Shown: positions 1-5,324 of the stretch, in pieces
Layout: every line of letters starts with the position of its first letter
Numbering within the stretch: position 1 is the first letter of the stretch
Assembly: GCA_018660405.1 (NCBI GenBank)
Contig: JABJKL010000108.1
Coordinates: forward strand, 1-5,808
Direction of reading: 5' to 3'
Length of the DNA stretch: 5,808 nt
Source: Pseudomonadota bacterium
Lineage (GTDB): Bacteria; Pseudomonadota; Gammaproteobacteria; Arenicellales; Arenicellaceae
Notes under the pieces: generated by a model
Told to the model about the DNA's origin: nothing
The model's database searches: none
Seen by the model: the letters and a program-made list of their open reading frames with translations, nothing else
Made by a program: the position numbers and the translations under genes

Positions 1-1
1 C

Positions 2-442
2 GAAGTATTCGATGATGATTTGCAAGCCCTGGTTAGTGAAGAAATTGCCGGTCAGTATCAGGACCGATATCGTCTGGTTTCCTTGCAAGCAAGCTCGACT
101 ATGAACAAGAGTTCGAGTGCCAAGGTCGAACTGACCGATGGCGAGCGCCCATTAAGCGGTACAGCGAAGGGTGATGGGCCGGTTGATGCGGCGTTTAAAG
201 CGATTAAAGCGATGCTCAAGGTAAATGCATCACTTTTACTTTATTCGGTCAATAACATTACCAGCGGCACAGACTCACAAGGCGAAGTGACGGTTCGTCT
301 TAAACAAGATTCACGGATTGTTAACGGGCAGGGCGCCGATACCGACATCGTGGTTGCGTCCGCCAAGGCGTACATCGCTGCCTTGAATAAGTTGGCGAAT
401 ACTGAACTGCGTTTTCACCCGCAAAATGAGAGCCTGGTTTAG
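2..442 (+). CDS. leuA: 2-isopropylmalate synthase, C-terminal part (5' end outside window)
   Basis: LeuA condenses acetyl-CoA with 2-oxoisovalerate to give 2-isopropylmalate, the first committed step of leucine biosynthesis in the cytoplasm. Only the last 146 residues are present. They correspond to the end of the linker (EVFDDDLQALVSEEIAG) and the C-terminal regulatory domain, where leucine binds for feedback inhibition in this family. Recognisable pieces are the YRLVSLQASS strand, GDGPVDA (about residues 57-63 of the fragment), SVNNITSGTDSQGEV and GQGADTDIVVASAKAYI. The frame is open to the left edge, so a TTG at 20 is an internal Leu codon and not a start. The catalytic TIM barrel must lie upstream. 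The TAG stop is at 440-442, 17 bp before the next gene, so co-transcription is possible. The family call is firm; functional integrity cannot be judged from the fragment. Confidence 0.93.
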   Translation, partial: EVFDDDLQALVSEEIAGQYQDRYRLVSLQASSTMNKSSSAKVELTDGERPLSGTAKGDGPVDAAFKAIKAMLKVNASLLLYSVNNITSGTDSQGEVTVRLKQDSRIVNGQGADTDIVVASAKAYIAALNKLANTELRFHPQNESLV

Positions 443-459
443 GGCCTCTCTGTTAATTT

Positions 460-1230
460 ATGGATAGGCAGCAAATATTGACCGAAATGGGCATTGAAAT
501 CTGGGTTCCCGCCGTTAGTGAGCCCAGCGATTCAAGTGGCGCAGGTGGTCAGTCAGTTGATCAGACAGTTCAGCCCGGCTCTAAAGAGCAGAGCTCGGAT
601 ACCCTTGGGGCTGTACTTGACAACGAGCAAGGTGAAGATAGCCTGAATAAGCTGAATTCCGAGGTGCTTGCTTGTCAACGATGCCAGCTTTGCGAAACCC
701 GTAATAATGCTGTGCCTGGAGTGGGTAATCCGAAGGCCAGGTGGATGTTTGTCGGAGAAGCACCGGGGGCTGAGGAAGATCGACGCGGTGAACCCTTTGT
801 CGGCCGGGCCGGTCAATTACTGGACAATATTATTCGAGCTCTGGGTGTTGATCGAAAAGATGTGTATATCGCAAATGTACTCAAGTGCCGTCCGCCCAAT
901 AACCGGGACCCACAGACGACGGAGGTGGAAAAGTGCCGAGCTTATCTGTATCGGCAGATTGAGTTGATTCGACCCGAGGTGGTGATTGCATTAGGGGCGT
1001 TTGCCGCACGGGAGCTTTTGCAAAAAGAGTTGCCGATTGGCAAACTAAGGGGGCAGGTGCATCAACTGTCCGACAATTTATCTAACTCTTCATCTAAATC
1101 GGGTATTCCCTGTGTTGCAACTTATCATCCCGCCTATCTATTGCGAGACCCTGGACAAAAGCACCAGGTGTGGAAAGATATGTTATTAGCGAAAACGGCG
1201 GCTGCATCGCCGATTCAGACAGCCTCCTAG
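460..1230 (+). CDS. Family-4 uracil-DNA glycosylase with predicted 4Fe-4S cluster
   Basis: The 256-residue product removes uracil from DNA, starting base excision repair of deaminated cytosine. The core spans about residues 68-245. Four cysteines (C75, C78, C143, C159) have the spacing of the family-4 4Fe-4S ligands; C72 is an extra cysteine nearby. The uracil-pocket motif is GEAPGAEED (99-107) followed by PFVGRAGQLLD (112-122). VLKCRPPNNRDP lies at 140-151 and the DNA-contacting HPAYLLR motif at 223-229. The N-terminus has a short conserved-looking segment (LTEMGIEIWVPA, 7-18), then a Ser/Gln/Asp-rich, probably disordered linker (about 21-66). This makes it longer than the compact thermophilic members. 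The ATG at 460 has no good ribosome binding site: AGGG at 441-444 lies about 15 nt away, so coupling to leuA translation is possible. The stop overlaps or abuts rimI. No udg/ung symbol is assigned because this is not the family-1 Ung. Confidence 0.93.
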   Translation: MDRQQILTEMGIEIWVPAVSEPSDSSGAGGQSVDQTVQPGSKEQSSDTLGAVLDNEQGEDSLNKLNSEVLACQRCQLCETRNNAVPGVGNPKARWMFVGEAPGAEEDRRGEPFVGRAGQLLDNIIRALGVDRKDVYIANVLKCRPPNNRDPQTTEVEKCRAYLYRQIELIRPEVVIALGAFAARELLQKELPIGKLRGQVHQLSDNLSNSSSKSGIPCVATYHPAYLLRDPGQKHQVWKDMLLAKTAAASPIQTAS

Positions 1231-1688
1231 TGGTGAATGCCCAGGCTTTCACGGTCAGACCTTTCCAGGCCGACGCTTTTGACCGTATGCTGGAAATTGA
1301 GCATGAGGTACATCCCAACCCCTGGTCCGGCGAGTTTTTCCACAAGCAGTTGGCGGCAAGTGCACAGGGCTTGTTAAGTTATTTGGGAGAGTTGCCAGTG
1401 GGTTATTTGGTGTACCAGCAGCTTATTGATGAGGTTGAGGTTCTTAACATGGCGACAGCAAAAAATCAGCAAAACCAGGGTTATGCCTCGGCTTTACTAG
1501 AACATTTTATGCTTGAAGCGAGCGCCAGGGATGTTCAGCAGGTGTACCTTGAAGTCGCCAAAGATAATGATGCCGCGATAAGCTTATACCGAAAGTTTTT
1601 GTTTCAACAAACCGGCTTACGAGCTCATTATTACCAACGCGATAATGGCCGATGTGACGCCCTTTTGATGGCTAGAAAACTGCCATGA
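1230..1688 (+). CDS. rimI: Ribosomal-protein-S18-alanine N-acetyltransferase-like GNAT protein
   Basis: A GNAT-fold acetyltransferase. RimI transfers acetyl from acetyl-CoA to the N-terminal alanine of ribosomal protein S18. With GTG at 1230 it has 152 residues, close to the E. coli protein (148). The match includes HPNPWSGEFF near the N-terminus, DEVEVLNMA (beta-4), the catalytic glutamate in YLEVAKDNDAAISLY (E108), the general-acid tyrosine Y120, and the C-terminal HYYQRDNGRCDALLM. The acetyl-CoA loop reads QNQGYA (81-86) rather than the usual Q/RxxGxG/A with Arg and a second Gly. The LGF motif after the catalytic Tyr is FLF. Start choice: an ATG at 1170 would give a 61-bp overlap with the glycosylase and 20 extra residues with no family counterpart. 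GTG at 1230 (TAGTG with the upstream stop) or GTG at 1233 gives the family N-terminus. No ribosome binding site is visible, so coupling is likely. The 3' end overlaps the next gene by ATGA. The true substrate could differ. Confidence 0.88.
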   Translation: MVNAQAFTVRPFQADAFDRMLEIEHEVHPNPWSGEFFHKQLAASAQGLLSYLGELPVGYLVYQQLIDEVEVLNMATAKNQQNQGYASALLEHFMLEASARDVQQVYLEVAKDNDAAISLYRKFLFQQTGLRAHYYQRDNGRCDALLMARKLP

Positions 1689-2506
1689 GTTTTGTCGTGA
1701 ATCAGCAGGCTGCGAACAAGTCAGGAGTCAGTAAAGCCACCCAAAAATTTGACCGTTGGTTGTCAACCGATGCGGGGCAATACCTGTGGTCACGTGAGGT
1801 TGGGGCCATTGAAGAGCATCTGAAATATTTACCCGGACCTCATGTTCTAGGGCTCGGCACGGAAGTATCAGCGGCATCTGCTGCGAAACTGGCGGCAGAT
1901 AGAGACTTTCCTTATCTTTATGTGTTGGGTTCTGAGAAAACCGAGGGTTTATCCATGTGCACCGCTACTTCTGAGGCTCTGCCGTTTGAGACCGATTCTA
2001 TGTCGTCAATTTTAGCGATTCATTCACTGGAGTTTTGTGAACGCCCCGATCAGGTTCTACGCGAAGCTAAACGCGTGTTGCAGCCAGAGGGGTACATGCT
2101 AATCACCGGTTTTAATACCATTAGTCCTACTTACTGGGGAATTGGAAAGTGGGCATTACGTGGCTCACGCTATCCAAAGACGATTTGGCATCCCCAGCTG
2201 ACAGACTGGCTAAGGCTGTTGGAATTTGAAATAGTTGCGAGCAGCATGTTTTGTTATGCGCCAACGTCAATTGGCCATAAAATACCGGGGGTGGGTCAAC
2301 GATTCGAAAAAGCTGGAAACCGCTGGTGGCCGATGTTAGGTACGGGTTATGTGCTCGTCGCGCGAAATACTGTGCTGGGTCGTAAATTGGTTGGGCGAAC
2401 CTTGTCGCAATTTTTGGCACGAAGTAAGGCTGTAATTACGCCCGCATCGTCGTCTACACATCACAGTTGCCATGACAATTATCATAGCGGTCATCAGGGC
2501 AATTGA
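1685..2506 (+). CDS. YafS-like class I SAM-dependent methyltransferase (methyltransferase type 11)
   Basis: A 273-residue putative SAM-dependent methyltransferase of unknown substrate. A homologue (YafS) lies next to rnhA-dnaQ in enterics, and the order methyltransferase-rnhA-dnaQ is common in Pseudomonas-like genomes. Seen here are DRWLSTDAGQYLW (23-35) near the N-terminus, motif I VLGLGTE (54-60), the ALPFETDSM segment (98-106), HSLEFCERPDQVLRE (113-127) and LQPEGYMLITGFN (132-144), all in the order of the Methyltransf_11 fold. Motif I is weak because the acidic residue before the first Gly and the third Gly are missing. The second half (WGIGKWALRG, RWWPMLGTGYVLVARN) matches the conserved C-terminal part of this subgroup. 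Residues 255-273 form an unusual His/Ser-rich tail with H259, H260, C262, H263, H267 and H270. The start is fixed by a 4-bp ATGA overlap with rimI. It is certainly a methyltransferase-fold protein; activity and substrate are unknown. Confidence 0.85.
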   Translation: MSFVVNQQAANKSGVSKATQKFDRWLSTDAGQYLWSREVGAIEEHLKYLPGPHVLGLGTEVSAASAAKLAADRDFPYLYVLGSEKTEGLSMCTATSEALPFETDSMSSILAIHSLEFCERPDQVLREAKRVLQPEGYMLITGFNTISPTYWGIGKWALRGSRYPKTIWHPQLTDWLRLLEFEIVASSMFCYAPTSIGHKIPGVGQRFEKAGNRWWPMLGTGYVLVARNTVLGRKLVGRTLSQFLARSKAVITPASSSTHHSCHDNYHSGHQGN

Positions 2507-2529
2507 CCTGCTTGGTTGAGGATAGCTAA

Positions 2530-2547
2530 ATGAGCACAATCGAATGA
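2530..2547 (+). other. Five-codon mini-ORF (MSTIE) overlapping the rnhA start
   Basis: ATG AGC ACA ATC GAA TGA begins 8 nt after a good Shine-Dalgarno (GAGG at 2518-2521). Its TGA overlaps the rnhA ATG as ATGA at 2544-2547. The rnhA ATG itself has no purine-rich site at normal spacing. The seen arrangement suggests that ribosomes load here and re-initiate on rnhA. It could instead be the relic of a longer rnhA N-terminus put out of frame by a one-base change, or a chance ORF. Confidence 0.4.
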
Positions 2548-2990
2548 GGCGCGTTGTTATATATACTGATGGCGCATGCAAAGGTAATCCAGGCGCCGGT
2601 GGTTGGGGTGCGTTTCTTGCCTACAACGGTACAGAACGGGAATTGTATGGTTATGAGTCCCAAACGACTAACAATCGAATGGAAGTTCGAGCCGCCATCG
2701 AAGCACTTAAAGTGCTTAAGCGTCCCTGCGCAGTGGATTTATATACCGACTCAGAATACCTGCGCCGGGGGGTGATCGAATGGATGCAGGCCTGGAAAAT
2801 AAACGGTTGGCGCACTGCCGCTAAAAAACCGGTCAAGAATAAGGATCTCTGGTTGATTTTAGAGGCGCAAATCGTTCACCATCAAATTGAATGGCATTGG
2901 GTGAAAGGGCATGCTGGTGATCCCGGCAATGAGCGAGCTGATGAATTAGCAAATATCGCGATCGCTGAAGCGATGGCTTTGGGTCAATAG
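2544..2990 (+). CDS. rnhA: Ribonuclease HI
   Basis: RNase HI cuts the RNA strand of RNA-DNA hybrids with two Mg ions, removing R-loops and primer remnants. The product has 148 residues, close to the E. coli enzyme (155). All catalytic residues are in place, each shifted by one from E. coli numbering: D9 (YTDG), E47 (NNRMEVRAA), D69 (YTDS), H123 (VKGHAG) and D133 (ERADELAN). The substrate-binding basic protrusion is present around 82-102 (QAWKINGWRTAAKKPVKNKD). The start at 2544 places YTDGACKGNPG at the family's usual distance from the N-terminus; initiation is probably helped by the overlapping 5-codon mini-ORF just upstream. It lies 37 bp after the methyltransferase and 20 bp before dnaQ. 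In E. coli rnhA and dnaQ are divergent; here they are co-directional, as in Pseudomonas. Confidence 0.97.
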   Translation: MRRVVIYTDGACKGNPGAGGWGAFLAYNGTERELYGYESQTTNNRMEVRAAIEALKVLKRPCAVDLYTDSEYLRRGVIEWMQAWKINGWRTAAKKPVKNKDLWLILEAQIVHHQIEWHWVKGHAGDPGNERADELANIAIAEAMALGQ

Positions 2991-3010
2991 CGAAAAGGTA
3001 GATAACGAAA

Positions 3011-3733
3011 ATGAAACTACGGCAAATTGTTCTGGATACTGAAACAACGGGGCTGGATCCCCGGCAAGGCCATAAGATGATTGAAATTGGTTGTATCGAA
3101 CTCATTGACCGAAAGTTAACCGGAAATAATTTACATTTCTACGTAAATCCAGAGCGTGAAATTGATGCCGGTGCTGTTGCTGTACACGGTATTACCAGCG
3201 AGTTCTTAAACGATAAACCCCTTTTTCAAGATGTTGCTGAGGATTTGCTAACTTACCTCAAAGGCTCAGAAGTCATTATTCATAATGCGCCGTTTGACGT
3301 GGGTTTCCTTGATAATGAGTTTCATCAATGCATTGAGGACTACGACAGCCTAAGCAGTTACTGCGAAATTTTTGACACATTAGTTCAGGCAAGGCAATTA
3401 CATCCCGGTCAGCGTAACGATCTGGATTCTTTGTGCAAACGTTATGAAGTCGATAATTCAAACCGTGATTTGCACGGCGGCTTACTGGACGCGGAAATTT
3501 TAGCGGAGGTGTATCTTAGAATGAGTGGTGGGCAGACTTCATTGACGCTCGGTGAAGAATTGTCTGCGGTTAGCGACGATAACACAAAGGAATTTGCGGC
3601 GGCTAGTCGACCGGATGGAGTGTTACCGGTCATTAAGGCGAATACAGTTGAATTGAAAAGTCATATAGAATGGGTGGATCGTTTGGAGCAGGCCAGTGGG
3701 GAAGATTCAGTATGGCGCAAGCTTCAACAATAA
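3011..3733 (+). CDS. dnaQ: DNA polymerase III epsilon subunit (3'-5' proofreading exonuclease)
   Basis: Epsilon proofreads for the replicative polymerase, sitting between the alpha subunit and the beta clamp. The 240-residue product matches E. coli epsilon (243) in layout. The DEDDh exonuclease spans about residues 1-172. ExoI is D9/E11 (VLDTETTGLD), ExoII is D96 (HNAPFDVGFLDNEF), with D122 in FDTL, and ExoIII is H155/D160 (RDLHGGLLDAEILAEVYL). QTSLTL at 175-180 aligns with the clamp-binding hexapeptide of E. coli epsilon (QTSMAF). The remaining 60 residues hold a flexible, Ser/Asp/Ala-rich linker and the C-terminal segment (HIEWVDRLEQASGEDSVW) expected to bind the polymerase subunit. The start ATG has AAAGGTAG (2995-3002) upstream. 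It is the last gene of the run. No strong terminator follows before the next promoter. Confidence 0.97.
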   Translation: MKLRQIVLDTETTGLDPRQGHKMIEIGCIELIDRKLTGNNLHFYVNPEREIDAGAVAVHGITSEFLNDKPLFQDVAEDLLTYLKGSEVIIHNAPFDVGFLDNEFHQCIEDYDSLSSYCEIFDTLVQARQLHPGQRNDLDSLCKRYEVDNSNRDLHGGLLDAEILAEVYLRMSGGQTSLTLGEELSAVSDDNTKEFAAASRPDGVLPVIKANTVELKSHIEWVDRLEQASGEDSVWRKLQQ

Positions 3734-3789
3734 TATTCCGCTCGGCAAATCCATACCGCATCGTCTAACGGTTAAATAGACCAAGATAT

Positions 3790-3819
3790 TTAGCAGTAGC
3801 TCCCGCTAGCGCTTATAAT
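3790..3819 (+). promoter_or_regulatory. Sigma-70 promoter for the pentapeptide-repeat gene
   Basis: A consensus -10 TATAAT is at 3814-3819. It is preceded at 18 bp by TTAGCA (3790-3795), which matches 4 of 6 bases of the -35 consensus. A likely transcript start near 3826 leaves a leader of roughly 50 nt before the ATG at 3878. An imperfect dyad (AGCGCTT/AAGTGCT, 3808-3827) overlaps the -10, so repression at this point is conceivable. The promoter starts a separate transcription unit after dnaQ. Confidence 0.6.
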
Positions 3820-3877
3820 CAAGTGCTTATTAAAAATTATTACGTGAATATCCAGCTTTTAGGGTTACCAAGATCAA

Positions 3878-4897
3878 ATGACTTCCATAGCAAACAAAAA
3901 AGATTTGCGCGGTTACAACCTGTCGGGGTTTAGCCTGCGAGGTGCCGATCTTGGTGGCGCAAATCTGAGTGGTGCACGTTTGATTGGGGCTGATTTGAGC
4001 GGTGCGGATCTTTCTCGGGCGGATCTCTCTGAAACTAATATGAGAGGCGTTAATCTGGCGGGGGCAGATCTTTATCAAGCCAAACTGGCTGGTTCCAATA
4101 TGAGCGGTTGTAATTTGACCAATGCCGATTTAACCGCCGCTGACCTTCGTGATGTGAAATTGACGGGCGCGCAGGGGGAAGGCGCAAAGTTTGCCAGTGC
4201 CAATCTGTCTGGAATTGATGCCAATGGGGCGGCTTTTGAGCACTGTGATTTTTCCGATGCGGATATTTCTAACGCCAAACTCAATGGTGGCAAGCTGGCC
4301 AATAGCATCTTCTTGAAGGCAAATCTCAACAAGGCAAAATTGTTCTCCGTAGACTTGACGGGTGCAGATTTGCGGGATGCTCAATTGGAGGATGCAAACC
4401 TCGCTGGTGCAATGCTGCGTTCCGTACAATTGGGTGGCGCATATATGAAGAACGTGTCGTTGAACTCGGTTGATCTTAGCGCGGCTAATTTGCACGATAG
4501 CATGCTCGAAGGTGTGCTGCTCAGCAGCTCAAATTTAAACGGTGCGGTATTGACCGGGTCTGACCTAAATGGCGCCAGAATGAATAACGTTTCCTTGTTA
4601 AAGACCGTCTTGACGGAAGTTGAAATGGTGGAGGCAAACTTGTCGAACGCGAGAATTCGTGGGGCGGTACTGCCAAATGCAAATGTGAGTGCGGCGAATC
4701 TGCTGGGTTCGGGTCTCTATCAAGAGCTGGCTCCCAAAGCTCATGCCGGTCTGCGGTATTCGGCTAGCACGCGCTGGGACGACCCTGCTCGAAAGCATAT
4801 ATCAAAAGCACCTAATCGGCACCTGGAGCAGCGCAAAAAGCTAATAGAAGAAGTCAACTTTTTTCAGCGTGTGTCCAAGTGGGTCAGGTTCCAGTAA
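3878..4897 (+). CDS. Pentapeptide-repeat protein (right-handed quadrilateral beta-helix), function unknown
   Basis: The 339-residue product is almost wholly built of A(D/N)LxG-type pentads. The central hydrophobic residue falls at every fifth position from L10 to L280 without a single insertion or deletion: 55 pentads, mostly Leu with some Met, Phe, Ile and Val. The only exceptions are G100 and A115. By family knowledge this folds as a quadrilateral beta-helix of about 14 coils. Some pentapeptide proteins mimic DNA and bind gyrase (Qnr, MfpA), but this one is longer, lacks the Qnr loops, and nothing here shows that role. No signal peptide or membrane segment is seen. Residues 281-339 leave the repeat and form a basic, probably helical tail (RHLEQRKKLIEEVNFFQRV, then WVRF) with several Trp/Phe. 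The ATG has only AGGG at 3861-3864, 13 nt away. The gene is preceded by its own promoter and stands alone. The name is sure; the function is not known. Confidence 0.9.
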   Translation: MTSIANKKDLRGYNLSGFSLRGADLGGANLSGARLIGADLSGADLSRADLSETNMRGVNLAGADLYQAKLAGSNMSGCNLTNADLTAADLRDVKLTGAQGEGAKFASANLSGIDANGAAFEHCDFSDADISNAKLNGGKLANSIFLKANLNKAKLFSVDLTGADLRDAQLEDANLAGAMLRSVQLGGAYMKNVSLNSVDLSAANLHDSMLEGVLLSSSNLNGAVLTGSDLNGARMNNVSLLKTVLTEVEMVEANLSNARIRGAVLPNANVSAANLLGSGLYQELAPKAHAGLRYSASTRWDDPARKHISKAPNRHLEQRKKLIEEVNFFQRVSKWVRFQ

Positions 4898-5032
4898 CAG
4901 TTTAGCTACTGTCGTACGTTGAGAGCGTTACTTTAAACGGGCAAAAAACGACCGTTTGCGTGCGGCCTTTGCACCGATAGAAATGCCGAGAGTTAAGCCG
5001 TTCTATACAATTCAAAAAGCTGTTATTTACGC

Positions 5033-5061
5033 TTGACCGTTAATCACCTTGCACGTACATT
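5033..5061 (+). promoter_or_regulatory. Promoter of the tRNA-Ala/tRNA-Glu operon
   Basis: TTGACC (5033-5038) and TACATT (5056-5061) are 17 bp apart, and the hexamers match the sigma-70 consensus at 5 and 4 of 6 positions. The bases just after the -10 (ACGCGC, 5062-5067) make a GC-rich discriminator, typical of stable-RNA promoters under stringent (ppGpp) control. A start near 5068 would give a short leader before tRNA-Ala at 5096. The rest of 4898-5095 holds only a weak dyad (AAACGG/CCGTTT, 4935-4957) and no gene or good terminator for the gene before it. Confidence 0.6.
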
Positions 5062-5095
5062 ACGCGCTCCGTGTCATCGGGTGGTTCTCAAAATA

Positions 5096-5171
5096 GGGGC
5101 CATAGCTCAGCTGGGAGAGCGCAACACTGGCAGTGTTGAGGTCGGCGGTTCGATCCCGCCTGGCTCCACCA
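5096..5171 (+). tRNA. tRNA-Ala, anticodon GGC
   Basis: A full 76-nt cloverleaf with encoded CCA. The acceptor stem GGGGCCA/TGGCTCC includes the G3-U70 wobble pair that is the alanine identity element. The D-arm is GCTC/GAGC. The anticodon arm is CAACA-CTGGCAG-TGTTG with anticodon GGC, reading GCC/GCU codons. The T-arm is GGCGG-TTCGATC-CCGCC. It lies 32 nt upstream of tRNA-Glu and was probably processed from the same transcript. Confidence 0.98.
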
Positions 5172-5203
5172 GAGACACCAGGCTTCGACAGTGAAAAGTT
5201 CCT

Positions 5204-5280
5204 GTCCCCATCGTCTAGTTGGCCTAGGACACCGCCTTTTCACGGCGGCAACAGGGGTTCGAATCCCCTTGGGGACGCCA
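5204..5280 (+). tRNA. tRNA-Glu, anticodon UUC
   Basis: A 77-nt tRNA with encoded CCA. The acceptor stem GTCCCCA/TGGGGAC is perfect. The anticodon arm is CCGCC-TTTTCAC-GGCGG with anticodon TTC (GAA/GAG codons). The T-arm is AGGGG-TTCGAAT-CCCCT. It is the second gene of the Ala-Glu pair and is followed directly by the terminator. Its 3' end is a plausible integration site; sequence beyond the terminator looks non-core. Confidence 0.98.
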
Positions 5281-5281
5281 A

Positions 5282-5324
5282 ATAGTATAAAAAACCCGCC
5301 CAAGTGGCGGGTTTTTTATACTAT
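5282..5324 (+). terminator. Rho-independent terminator of the tRNA operon, probably bidirectional
   Basis: A perfect 19-bp inverted repeat with a 5-nt loop (CAAGT, 5301-5305). The inner GC-rich stem is CCCGCC/GGCGGG, flanked by six A on the left and six T on the right, then ATAGTAT/ATACTAT. It starts 2 bp after the tRNA-Glu CCA. The A-tract/T-tract symmetry means it can stop transcription from either side. Confidence 0.93.

Noticed and set aside
553..967. Alternative-frame ORFs inside the glycosylase gene on both strands
   Set aside because: They are shadows of the glycosylase frame, whose motifs are continuous and complete.
1170..1229. Upstream ATG start for rimI giving 20 extra residues
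   Set aside because: It overlaps the glycosylase by 61 bp, adds residues with no RimI counterpart and lacks a ribosome binding site.
3830..4495. Long open frames on the minus strand within the pentapeptide gene, with Ile/Cys/Thr-rich periodic translations
   Set aside because: They are the antisense reading of the A(D/N)LxG repeats; the periodic pattern is inherited from the + strand repeat. There is no independent start signal or family match.
5088..5303. Minus-strand ORF containing GIRTPVAAVK and SQAGSNRRPQHCQCC
   Set aside because: This is the antisense translation of the tRNA-Glu and tRNA-Ala genes, a well-known spurious protein in databases.
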